In this document: positions 1 to 5,847 of the stretch, in pieces
Layout: each line of letters opens with the position of its first letter
Position numbering within the stretch: position 1 is the first letter of the stretch
Source: a virus
DNA: 20,242 bases
IMG/VR virus record: IMGVR_UViG_3300042879_001295
Coordinates: 1 to 20,242 of that record
Strand: one strand, 5' to 3'
Translations under genes and position numbers: made by a program
Notes under the pieces: model-generated
Told to the model about the DNA's origin: nothing
The model's input: only the letters and a program-made list of their open reading frames with translations
The model's database searches: none

Positions 1-408
1 GTACTGGCCGTCGCCGCTGCGCGGGATGCGGTGCGCCTCGTCGACGAGGATCAGATCGCACCAGCCGATCCTCGCGGCCTTGCTCCAGACGCTCTGGATG
101 CCGGCGAACAGGATGCGAGCGTCGTGCTCGCGGCGCCCGATGCCGGCCGAGTAGATGCCGGCCGGAGCCTCAGGCCACAGGCGCAGCATTTGGTCATGGT
201 TCTGCTGCACGAGCTCCTTGACGTGCGTCACGACGAGGATGCGCTGGCCGGGCCACTGCTCCATCACCTGCTGGCAGAACGCCGCGATCACGAGCGACTT
301 GCCGGCGCCTGTGGGCAGGACGAGCAGCGGATTGTCGGCGCGCTCGCCGAACCACCGATAGATCGCCGCGACAGATTCCTGTTGGTAGTCACGTAGCTGT
401 AGTGTCAT
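1..408 (-). CDS. Superfamily II DEAD/DEAH-box helicase, N-terminal part (cut by window edge)
   Basis: The first 136 residues of a gene that runs off the left edge are visible. Residues 5-13 (LRDYQQESV) resemble the Q-motif region of superfamily II helicases. Walker A is LPTGAGKS at 31-38, and motif II is a perfect DEAH box at 123-126, within LVDEAH. Motif Ia-like VTHVKEL lies at 60-66. These motifs mean an ATP-driven DNA or RNA translocase or helicase, as in phage replication and recombination modules. The ATG at 408 lies 20 bp inside the end of the upstream zinc-finger gene, and AAAGG and GAGG stand just before it. The C-terminal helicase motifs lie outside the window, so the subfamily (UvsW/RecG-like, SNF2-like or other) cannot be decided. 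Confidence 0.93.
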   Translation of the reverse strand, partial: MTLQLRDYQQESVAAIYRWFGERADNPLLVLPTGAGKSLVIAAFCQQVMEQWPGQRILVVTHVKELVQQNHDQMLRLWPEAPAGIYSAGIGRREHDARILFAGIQSVWSKAARIGWCDLILVDEAHRIPRSGDGQY

Positions 409-796
409 CGCCTTTGTCCTCTGTTGCCTTCACGGCCTCAATGCGCGCTCGGATGTCGGCTCGGTCCCACGACGTCGAGGCGCGCTCGAGCTCATCGTAC
501 AGCGCCAGCAGCCTGCTCGTCCGCATGGCATCGTCGTGCGACTTGTCGCCTGAGCTGTTGCGCGCGCGTGCCGTCTTCTCGCACGGCGTGCTGCAGTAGC
601 CCCACGTGCCTGAGTGTGGGAGCGGTCGCTTGCACGTCGCGCACGTGCGCGGCCGCAGCGCAGCTCGGCGCAGCGACTCCAGCTTGCGCAGGTTGCGGCA
701 CAGCCGGCAGAATCTGCGCGCGGCGTTGGGGTCGTAGCCGATTGCGTTCTCCGCGGTCAGATCGTGCCCGCGCTTGCACTTGTCGCCCCAGGTCAC
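389..796 (-). CDS. Small double zinc-finger protein, HNH-neighbour type
   Basis: This 135-aa protein has two Cys clusters. The first is C7-x3-H11 with C30-x2-C33, spaced like the CKRGH...CRxC fingers often found in phage HNH-associated proteins. The second is C52-x2-C55 with C68-x3-C72. I see no HNH catalytic motif, so nuclease activity is not claimed. The C-terminal half is helical and charged. The start is a GTG at 796 overlapping the upstream TGA as GTGA, with GGGAGGGG six bases before it. Its 3' end overlaps the helicase start by 20 bp, so the two are probably translated together. A nucleic-acid-binding accessory role is inference from the fingers and the operon. Confidence 0.85.
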   Translation of the reverse strand: MTWGDKCKRGHDLTAENAIGYDPNAARRFCRLCRNLRKLESLRRAALRPRTCATCKRPLPHSGTWGYCSTPCEKTARARNSSGDKSHDDAMRTSRLLALYDELERASTSWDRADIRARIEAVKATEDKGDDTTAT

Positions 797-1005
797 TGTC
801 CTCCCCTCCCGATGTCGATCACGGTGAAGGCTGCCAACTGCTGGCTGACGTAGTCCGCCAACTGCGTCGGCATGGCCATGATCGACAGCCCCGCCACGCC
901 GTCCTTGGTCGCGGCCTCGATGTCGATGCGACCGATGTTGTTGCGCTCGGCTGCGTGCAGGGCGCGGAACAGGGCCTGCACAAGACTGTCGTCTGCGGTG
1001 CTCAC
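793..1005 (-). CDS. Hypothetical small protein (70 aa)
   Basis: I do not recognise this 70-aa protein. It has a helical N-terminal half (residues 5-25), a middle segment that could form beta strands (25-45), and a Gly-rich end. There is no signal peptide, membrane segment or Cys motif. The GTG start at 1005 overlaps the stop of the upstream gene as GTGA, and a G-rich GAGGGGGAAGAA ribosome site precedes it. The stop overlaps the next start by four bases. The tight overlap on both sides and normal composition support it as a real gene. Confidence 0.75.
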   Translation of the reverse strand: MSTADDSLVQALFRALHAAERNNIGRIDIEAATKDGVAGLSIMAMPTQLADYVSQQLAAFTVIDIGRGGQ

Positions 1006-1202
1006 TTCTTCCCCCTCGCCCGCTTGGGCTTCAGCGAGTCGAGCGACACCCAGTCGCCGTTCTTCACCTGCTTATCGCCGATCAGCGCACCAATGCCGAG
1101 GCTCAGTTCGGCGAGGCCGAGGTTCAGTGCGGCGAGTTGGTTGCGGATCTGCTTCAGCATGTCCGCAACGTATTCCAGGTACTCCGTGTCGATCTGGTTC
1201 AC
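1002..1202 (-). CDS. Hypothetical small helical protein with basic tail (66 aa)
   Basis: This is an unrecognised 66-aa protein. Residues about 7-42 form a leucine-rich amphipathic helix (repeated LxxLxxxL spacing), which may mediate oligomerisation. The last nine residues are very basic (KPKRARGKK) and could contact nucleic acid. The start is GTG at 1202, overlapping the upstream TGA. The Shine-Dalgarno is AAGGAGG, seven bases before the start, and is the part of the upstream gene that encodes its terminal AAKEGG motif. The downstream gene begins in a GTGA overlap at 1005. Confidence 0.78.
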   Translation of the reverse strand: MNQIDTEYLEYVADMLKQIRNQLAALNLGLAELSLGIGALIGDKQVKNGDWVSLDSLKPKRARGKK

Positions 1203-1549
1203 TTGCCGCCCTCCTTCGCCGCGAGCGCGGCCTTGAACGCCTCACGAAGCGTGTCCATGCTGTTTCGGTTGCCCTCAATGTTGGCCGTGTACCACGGCAT
1301 CAGTAGCTCCTTGGGCATGTTCTCCAGTTCGCGGCGGCGGTCTCCGGCGATGATGTGGCACTCGAAGTCGCGCTTCCCAGCCGCGTCGAACGACTGGACG
1401 CAGATGGCGGTTTCCCACTCATGCCACCCGAAGCCCGTCAGTCGGTAGAGCACGCTGATCCAGCAATCGGGGTCGAGGTGGCGGATGAACCGCTCTTCGC
1501 CTTGTTCGATTTGCCAAGACGAGAGGTTGGTGTCGGCAACAAACGTCAC
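1199..1549 (-). CDS. Hypothetical protein with the shared AALAAKE C-terminus (116 aa), last member of the cassette array
   Basis: No family is recognised. The body (residues 1-95) looks like a compact alpha/beta domain rich in aromatics, with CW at 29-30, GFGWHEWE at 39-46 and MPWY at 84-87. It ends in FKAALAAKEGGK, the terminal motif shared with the genes to its right, but lacks the LRAIEAAA block that most of them carry. I chose the GTG at 1549. It forms a GTGA overlap with the upstream stop and has AAGGA six bases before it. A longer in-frame ATG at 1591 would sit deep in the upstream gene with no ribosome site. Confidence 0.8.
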   Translation of the reverse strand: MTFVADTNLSSWQIEQGEERFIRHLDPDCWISVLYRLTGFGWHEWETAICVQSFDAAGKRDFECHIIAGDRRRELENMPKELLMPWYTANIEGNRNSMDTLREAFKAALAAKEGGK

Positions 1550-1827
1550 AGCATATCCTTCGCCGCGAGCGCGGCCTTGAATGCCGACCACTCCTCACGC
1601 GACGGCTGCACGACGACGTAACGCAACCTTGCGTCGATGTCGTCCTCGACGTTCGCGGCGACTTCCCTCGCCGCCGCCTCGATCGCGCGGAGCCGGTCCA
1701 GTTCTGCTAGCCTCCGCTCCAGTTCGATGCGGATCGCCTTGTGACGACGACCACCATCGCGGTAGACGATGAGGGACTCGTCAAGAAGGTGCGCGGTCGT
1801 CATCGTGATGGGGTCAGGCCTTGCCAT
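1546..1827 (-). CDS. Cassette-array protein, paralogue of the next gene at its N-terminus (93 aa)
   Basis: The N-terminal 45 residues (MARPDP, then HLLDE, VYRDGGRRH) are closely related to those of the neighbour at 1814-2104. They are followed by the shared RLRAIEAAAR block at about 45-54, a unique stretch (55-80) and the common AALAAKD end. Function is unknown. The chosen ATG at 1827 has AAGGAGG six bases upstream, inside the 3' end of the preceding gene (14-bp overlap). The internal ATG at 1803 has no comparable ribosome site. A 382-codon open frame extends further upstream, but its extra part overlaps three genes and is Arg-rich, so I rejected it. Confidence 0.8.
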   Translation of the reverse strand: MARPDPITMTTAHLLDESLIVYRDGGRRHKAIRIELERRLAELDRLRAIEAAAREVAANVEDDIDARLRYVVVQPSREEWSAFKAALAAKDML

Positions 1828-2246
1828 TGCCGCCCTCCTTCGCCGCGAGCGCGGCGCGCAGGTTGCAGATTCTTGCGTCGTTCCGCAGATCGTGCAGAAA
1901 GCCGGTGTCCCACAGTGCGCGGTCGATTTGCCGCATGGCGTCCCTCGCCGCCGCCTCGATGGCGCGGAGGCGTTCCATTTGCGCGAACCTGCGGTCGAGT
2001 TCGCTGCGGATCGCCTCGTGACGACGACCACCATCGCGGTAGACGACGAGGTACTCGTCCAGCAGGTGGAAGTCGGACATGGTGCTCGGGTCAGGCCTTG
2101 CCATTGTCGCCCTCCTTCGCCGCAAGCGCGGCGCGCAGGTTGCAGATTCTTGCGTCGTTCCGCAGATCGTGCAGACAGCCGGTGTCCCACAGTGCGCGGT
2201 CGATTTGCCGCATGGCGTCCCTCGCCGCCGCCTCGATGGCGCGGAG
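1665..2246. repeat. Tandem duplication with 277-bp period
   Basis: The segment starting near 1665 is repeated 277 bp to the right. The part 1811-1969 matches 2088-2246 at 156 of 159 positions. The part 1741-1810 matches 2018-2087 at 56 of 70, and similarity continues more weakly to about 1665. The gene at 1814-2104 lies across both parts, which explains its mixed ancestry. Confidence 0.85.
1814..2104 (-). CDS. Cassette-array protein, apparent chimera of its two neighbours (96 aa)
   Basis: The first half (MARPDPSTM, HLLDEYLVVYRDGGRRH) matches the gene at 1546-1827. The second half, from RLRAIEAAARDAM to the AALAAKEGGNGKA end, is almost identical to that of the gene at 2091-2396. The DNA of the two second halves differs at only 3 of 159 positions. 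The gene therefore looks like the product of a tandem duplication or unequal crossover. The ATG at 2104 has AAGGAGG six bases before it and overlaps the upstream gene by 14 bp, exactly as at the next junction. Function is unknown. The cysteine in DARICNLR is the only Cys. Confidence 0.82.
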   Translation of the reverse strand: MARPDPSTMSDFHLLDEYLVVYRDGGRRHEAIRSELDRRFAQMERLRAIEAAARDAMRQIDRALWDTGFLHDLRNDARICNLRAALAAKEGGNGKA

Positions 2247-2396
2247 CCGACGCAACTCGGCGCGGGCGGCCAGAAGCTCGGCAGCGTTCTGCCGGACCTC
2301 TGCCCACGACGGGTCGCCCGTGGCAGCGCAGACGGCCAAGGGTATCGGTTTGCCGGCGGCAATCTCTCGCAGACGTTCGTCGGTCAGGTTGGTCAC
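2091..2396 (-). CDS. Cassette-array protein (101 aa), same C-terminal half as the preceding paralogue
   Basis: Residues 1-48 are unique (MTNLTDERLREIAAGKP..., then a helical stretch). Residues 49-101 carry the RLRAIEAAARDAMRQ block and the AALAAKEGDNGKA end, shared at 98% DNA identity with the gene at 1814-2104. The GTG start at 2396 overlaps the upstream TGA and has AAGGAG eight bases before it, inside the upstream gene's AAKE codons. Longer in-frame starts would read far into the Ea22-like gene. Function is unknown. The different N-terminus on a shared C-terminus fits a mix-and-match architecture. Confidence 0.82.
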   Translation of the reverse strand: MTNLTDERLREIAAGKPIPLAVCAATGDPSWAEVRQNAAELLAARAELRRLRAIEAAARDAMRQIDRALWDTGCLHDLRNDARICNLRAALAAKEGDNGKA

Positions 2397-2929
2397 TTCT
2401 CGTTCTCCTTCGCCGCGAGCGCGGCCTCCAGCGCGGAAAGGCTGAAAACGAACTTCTCCCATGGACCCTCGTTCGCGCAAGCCATGTACGAACGTGCCGC
2501 CGCTTCAATGGCGCGCAGATGACTAACCTCGTCGAGCAGCTTGATCTCTCGCTGAGCCGCTTCGATAACTGCGTGAACCGAAGCGCCCAGAAAGTCTGGA
2601 TGCATCTGGCGGTTGCGTTCCAAGCTGTCTGAAGTGTTGCAGCTTGCCAGTACTCCGCAGGCCGCAAGTTGCATTTGCAGCCTCTCGTTCTCACTTCGCA
2701 GCCGCTTGATCTCGGCGATCAGCGCGGGGGCGGCGTTGAGCAGTTCGACGGTGTACGCATCGTCGGCGTCGCACGCAGGGAACTGGCTACGAAGCCGCTC
2801 ACCTTCGTGCTCGACGTAGTAGCCGATGAACCCGAACGAGTATCCCGGCGGCGGCGTAACATGCACAAACGGCCCTTGCGTCGCAGCGGCGCGCAGAGTC
2901 TCCAGCTTGTCGATGTCGATGTCGGTCAT
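2393..2929 (-). CDS. Ead/Ea22-like phage accessory protein (178 aa)
   Basis: The N-terminus (DIDKLETLRAAATQGPF) and the later LLNAAPALIAEIKRLRSENERL coiled coil are the hallmark order of Ead/Ea22-like proteins from lambdoid and other phages. These are early accessory proteins whose molecular role is not established. Then follow a unique middle with HAVIEAAQREI, the array-wide LRAIEAAAR block near residue 138, and the AALAAKENEK end. The ATG at 2929 is one base after the upstream TGA and has GGAG seven bases before it. It is the longest member of the array. Family assignment rests on motif recognition, not a search. Confidence 0.82.
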   Translation of the reverse strand: MTDIDIDKLETLRAAATQGPFVHVTPPPGYSFGFIGYYVEHEGERLRSQFPACDADDAYTVELLNAAPALIAEIKRLRSENERLQMQLAACGVLASCNTSDSLERNRQMHPDFLGASVHAVIEAAQREIKLLDEVSHLRAIEAAARSYMACANEGPWEKFVFSLSALEAALAAKENEK

Positions 2930-2930
2930 G

Positions 2931-3251
2931 TCAGGTCTCCTTTGCCGCGAGCGCGGCCCTCGCTGCGTGCCACCCGCAATCGCAGTAGTCCCACAGCAAC
3001 TCGGTGCTCAATAGCGGGTTCCCTTCGCGGTGTCGAACAAAGGCACAAGTCGGGCAGTGTCCGCCCCATTCCATCCACGTTTTGGCCGCCGCCTCGATGG
3101 CGCGCAGCCGCTGAATCTCCTCAAGCGCAGTCAGGCAATCGAATGCCATGACTCGCTCATTCATGAGTTCGTCTCGGTTATCGGTTTCCTTAACCTCCCA
3201 AGCTTCAGCGTGATCCTTGAGCCGTTCAATCAGCTTGTCGATGTCGGTCAT
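2931..3251 (-). CDS. Cassette-array protein with a Cys cluster (106 aa)
   Basis: The N-terminus MTDIDKLIERLKDHAE begins like both neighbours upstream and downstream. The RLRAIEAAAKTWM block is at 48-60. The unique part has C66-x2-C69 and C90-x-C92 with H95 nearby, which could bind a metal. The protein ends in ARAALAAKET. The ATG at 3251 follows the upstream TAA by one base, with AAGGAG seven to eight bases before it. A longer reading frame (to 3425) exists, but its extra residues are Trp/Arg/Cys-rich shadow of the upstream gene. Function unknown; zinc binding is inference from spacing. Confidence 0.82.
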   Translation of the reverse strand: MTDIDKLIERLKDHAEAWEVKETDNRDELMNERVMAFDCLTALEEIQRLRAIEAAAKTWMEWGGHCPTCAFVRHREGNPLLSTELLWDYCDCGWHAARAALAAKET

Positions 3252-3252
3252 G

Positions 3253-3504
3253 TTAGGTCTCCTTCTTGTGCGGCGGTTCGTCAACATCGAGGACGGCAAG
3301 TGCCAACTCCATCGGGCTAGCCAAACCATCCTCCCACTTGCGAGCCACTTCCAATAGCGCAAGCAGTTTCGGCAGCAGGGCGCGCAGCCGCTGGTTCTCG
3401 GCACGCAGCCGATCCACTTCGTCAATCGACCGTTTCCACGCCGCGAGCATGGCCGCCACCATGGCGTCGGCTTGGTCCTCGCTCAGTTTGTCGATGTCGG
3501 TCAC
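3253..3504 (-). CDS. Small coiled-coil protein, first gene of the cassette array (83 aa)
   Basis: This 83-aa protein starts MTDIDKLSEDQAD, like the next gene, and has a leucine-rich coiled coil (about 25-53, with DRLRAENQRLRALL). It lacks the RAIEAAA block and the AALAAKE end, but its last codons (HKKET) still place AAGAAGGAG before the next ATG. The GTG at 3504 overlaps the upstream TGA as GTGA, with GGAG eight bases before it. It seems a reduced relative of the Ea22-like group. Function unknown. Confidence 0.8.
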   Translation of the reverse strand: MTDIDKLSEDQADAMVAAMLAAWKRSIDEVDRLRAENQRLRALLPKLLALLEVARKWEDGLASPMELALAVLDVDEPPHKKET

Positions 3505-4448
3505 TTGGCGGTCTCCGTGCCGAACGTCGACCGCTGACCCTTCGCGTCGACCAGCGTCATGCGACGCTTGCCCTCGTCGAACCGCAGCACTTGGTGCGTC
3601 CCGATCTGCGGGATCGGGAGCCACGACGCGCATCCAACGCGCTGCTCGTAGCCGTCGAGATCGTTGTCCCAGTAGTCGCAGTGCCAGCTGCCATCCGGCC
3701 GCGGCGTCGACGAGACGCACGTGCGGCACGACGGCGCCGGCAGCGCGGTGCCGTGGCACACATCGAAGAACCGGCACGGGTAGCGGTCGCCGTCGCGGCT
3801 CACCAGCACGCACGGCGGCGCTCCGGCGTCGAGCCGCTCCGGCGGCAGCTCGGCGTCGACGATGCGCTCGGCGCGCGCCCGCGCTTCGCGCGCCACCTTC
3901 GGCTCGAAGGCGACGATCTCAGTGTGGATGCGGTCGTCGTCCTTGCAGACGGCGACGTACAGCGCCTTCGTCAAGCCGAGGCCCAGCATGTACAGCTGCA
4001 TCTGCACAAAGTGCTGCCACTTCTCGCGCCGCACGCCGTTGTCAACCAGCCGGTCGAAGCTCTTCTTGCTGAACGTCTTGAACTCAGCGACGTGCTTCGT
4101 CTCGGGGTCATCGGGAACGCCGATGACCACGGCGTCGCAGCTGCCGCCGAGGTGGCCCCAGCCCGACACCAGTTGCTGCAGCGCCACGGCCTCGACGCCG
4201 ATGGACTGGAGGTCGTCGAGGATCCACGACTCCTCGCGCTCGCCGCGGCGGAACAAGCGCAGCATGCGCCCGTCGTGGTCCTCGCTCGCAGCCCAGCGGA
4301 ACGACAGCCACAGCCAGCGGTCGCACTCGTGGCCGATGACGCTCGCGCCCAGGTGGTCGCGACGCCAGTCCTTTGCCGTGGCACGGTAGTGGTGGTGGAC
4401 CATGCCGCCGACGACGGACATCTGCGGCGCTGGAAGGCGAGCTCCCAC
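3501..4448 (-). CDS. RecB/Cas4-like PD-(D/E)XK exonuclease with C-terminal Cys-rich zinc-ribbon-like tail
   Basis: The 315-aa protein has the PD-(D/E)XK core: GHECDRW at 39-45, D105 in CDAVVIG, E122-F-K124, and the QMQLYM helix at 149-154. Such proteins cut DNA ends in a metal-dependent way and sit in phage recombination modules. C42 together with C225, C231 and C241 resembles the Cas4/AddB-type Cys set that can hold an iron-sulphur cluster. A further C241-x2-C244, C257, C273 set looks like a zinc ribbon. The start is uncertain. I chose GTG 4448 because GGGGGAGG lies five bases before it. GTG 4454 overlaps the upstream stop but has the ribosome site abutting it, and ATG 4421 has none. It follows the DUF669 gene directly. 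Confidence 0.88.
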   Translation of the reverse strand: MGARLPAPQMSVVGGMVHHHYRATAKDWRRDHLGASVIGHECDRWLWLSFRWAASEDHDGRMLRLFRRGEREESWILDDLQSIGVEAVALQQLVSGWGHLGGSCDAVVIGVPDDPETKHVAEFKTFSKKSFDRLVDNGVRREKWQHFVQMQLYMLGLGLTKALYVAVCKDDDRIHTEIVAFEPKVAREARARAERIVDAELPPERLDAGAPPCVLVSRDGDRYPCRFFDVCHGTALPAPSCRTCVSSTPRPDGSWHCDYWDNDLDGYEQRVGCASWLPIPQIGTHQVLRFDEGKRRMTLVDAKGQRSTFGTETAK

Positions 4449-4450
4449 GC

Positions 4451-4951
4451 TCACCTCCCCCACGGCGGCGTGGCCTTGCGTGCCGGCGCGGCGACCGGTG
4501 CCGGCGCGGCCGGTGCCGGCGTCGCCGGCGCGTTGCGCTCGACGGCGCGGTAGGCGCGCACGTCGTTCCCCGCCTTGGTGCCCTTCGACGGGTCGGCCGG
4601 ACGCGCATCCAGCTTGACCTCGATCGTGGCGCCGACGAGCTCGTCGGTGTCGCCGACGAAGGACTTGCCGAGTGCCCGCGCCACCGCAGCCAGCTGCTGG
4701 CGCGCGATCGTGCGCGTCTGTTCGCTCGGGTGGTCGATGCACAGGTACGCCCACGCCAAGCGTCCGGCGTGGGCGGCGTGCCGCGCGGTCGTCTCCAGCG
4801 TCAGCTTGAGCAACTGGTCGTCGCCCTGCTTACGCTTCTGCAAGTCGGCGCCGGTGATCGTCACCTCGTACCAGCCGGGAGGCAGCGGCGAGTAGTCGCC
4901 GCCGCCGCGCGCGGGTTCGATGCCGTCGGTCGAGAAGTTGAGGTTCGCCAT
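4451..4951 (-). CDS. DUF669 family phage protein, probable ssDNA-binding or recombination accessory
   Basis: The 166-aa protein opens with MANLNFSTDGIEP, followed by LPPGWYEVTITGAD (about 23-36) and LLKLTLE (47-53). This is the usual beginning of DUF669 proteins. RQQLAAVARALG (85-95) and LVGATIEVKL (105-114) match the later family elements. Residues 141-158 are an Ala/Pro-rich tail, and the end is basic. DUF669 genes usually sit beside a Sak4-like ATPase and a RecB-like nuclease, as here, and are thought to act with ssDNA, though the exact role is not settled. The ATG at 4951 has GGAG nine bases before it, in a 24-bp gap containing two tandem copies of ACTGACC. Confidence 0.88.
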   Translation of the reverse strand: MANLNFSTDGIEPARGGGDYSPLPPGWYEVTITGADLQKRKQGDDQLLKLTLETTARHAAHAGRLAWAYLCIDHPSEQTRTIARQQLAAVARALGKSFVGDTDELVGATIEVKLDARPADPSKGTKAGNDVRAYRAVERNAPATPAPAAPAPVAAPARKATPPWGR

Positions 4952-4975
4952 GTTCGTAGTCTCCGTGGTCAGTGG

Positions 4976-5725
4976 TCAGTTGCGGGTAGCGGTCAGGGAG
5001 GCCTCGATCTGCTGCCAAGCGGCAGCCGGATCGCCGGCTGGGATCAGGATCTGGTCGGGCAGGCCGAAGCGGTTTTTGGCGGCGAACGCCGGGCGCTCGG
5101 TCGTGTGGAGCACGCGCGAGCCGTCTCCCACGCCGCGCTTGCGGTCGCCAGACTGCACGGCGGCGACGCGATAGTTCGCGAACAGGATCGCGTCGGCCCA
5201 GTCGCCGACGACGGCGCAGGCGCGCTTGTCCAGCCGCAGCTGGTAGCGGTCGTAGGCGTCCACCTCGGGACTCTCGAACCGAGTCACCTGCGAGTGCGCG
5301 ATCAGGATGATCGCCTTGCCCTGCTCGCGCAGCAGGTCGAAGCCGGACAGCAGCCGGCGCCACTCGCCGGCGGCGGCGACGTAGCCCTTGCCGTAGCCGA
5401 AGTCCTCGATCGACTTCTTGCCGCCCTCGGTGCAGACGTGCTCCCAGAGCATCGGCTCGAGTGCGTCGAGCGAGTCGAGCACTACCGTCTGGTAGTCGTT
5501 CGCTTCCTTGATGAGTGCGGCCATCTGCTGCAGCACGTCGTCGTACTTGGCCGCGCGCGGGAAGGCGTCGGCGTCGATGCGGCCGAGGCCGTCCTCGCAC
5601 TGCAGGAAGATCGGCTTCGGCGCGCAGGCCGCGAGCGTGGTCTTGCCGATGCCGGCGACGCCGTACAGCACGATGCGCGGAGCGCCGGTGGTGTTGCGAG
5701 AGATGTCCTTCAGAGAGATTGCCAT
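4976..5725 (-). CDS. AAA family ATPase, Sak4/AAA_24-like recombination ATPase
   Basis: The 249-aa protein has Walker A GVAGIGKTT at 22-30, Walker B VVLDSLDAL at 81-89 (D84), and a sensor-like strand ILIAHS at 140-145. This compact RecA-fold ATPase with the phrase YGVAGIGKTT is typical of the phage Sak4/AAA_24 group, which is linked to single-strand annealing or strand exchange. The following DUF669 and PD-(D/E)XK genes support a recombination or repair module. The ATG at 5725 comes 32 bp after the small membrane peptide gene, with only a weak GAGAACG ribosome site. This is the largest non-coding gap inside the early operon apart from its leader. Confidence 0.9.
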   Translation of the reverse strand: MAISLKDISRNTTGAPRIVLYGVAGIGKTTLAACAPKPIFLQCEDGLGRIDADAFPRAAKYDDVLQQMAALIKEANDYQTVVLDSLDALEPMLWEHVCTEGGKKSIEDFGYGKGYVAAAGEWRRLLSGFDLLREQGKAIILIAHSQVTRFESPEVDAYDRYQLRLDKRACAVVGDWADAILFANYRVAAVQSGDRKRGVGDGSRVLHTTERPAFAAKNRFGLPDQILIPAGDPAAAWQQIEASLTATRN

Positions 5726-5757
5726 GTGTCGTTCTCGTTCTTGGTTGGGGTAGTCGG

Positions 5758-5847
5758 TCAGAGGTACAGGGACAGGAGGAACAGCAGGAAGGCCAAGAGG
5801 CCCGCGGCGATGTCCCCGCTGCGGACGCGGTCACGGGAGGAGGTCAC
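5758..5847 (-). CDS. Tiny membrane peptide (29 aa)
   Basis: A 29-residue reading frame starts at GTG 5847, overlaps the upstream TGA as GTGA, and has AAGGA eight bases before it. Residues 1-12 are polar and basic (three Arg). Residues 13-29 are almost entirely hydrophobic (LLAFLLFLLSLYL at the end) and would make one short transmembrane helix, C-terminus outermost. No family is recognised. A longer in-frame open stretch to 6147 exists, but its extra part is Arg-rich shadow. The start signals match its neighbours, but a gene this small cannot be proved from sequence alone. Confidence 0.62.
   Translation of the reverse strand: MTSSRDRVRSGDIAAGLLAFLLFLLSLYL

Larger units (their letters stand above)
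1212..2957. repeat. Six copies of a 20-bp block at gene junctions of the cassette array
   Basis: The plus-strand block tccttcgccgcgagcgcggc occurs at 1212-1231, 1556-1575, 1836-1855 and 2406-2425 exactly, and at 2113-2132 and 2938-2957 with one mismatch each. On the coding strand it encodes AALAAK and ends in AAGGA, the ribosome site of the following gene. A second block, around gccgccgcctcgatggcgcg, recurs near 1671, 1948, 2226, 2499 and 3086 with small changes, and encodes the RAIEAAA motif. Confidence 0.85.

Noticed and set aside
389-796. HNH endonuclease
   Set aside because: The N-terminal finger resembles HNH-associated proteins, but no HNH catalytic triad is present.
1828-2694. Long upstream extension of the gene at 1546-1827
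   Set aside because: It would overlap three other genes and is Arg/Thr-rich. The ATG at 1827 has a strong ribosome site.
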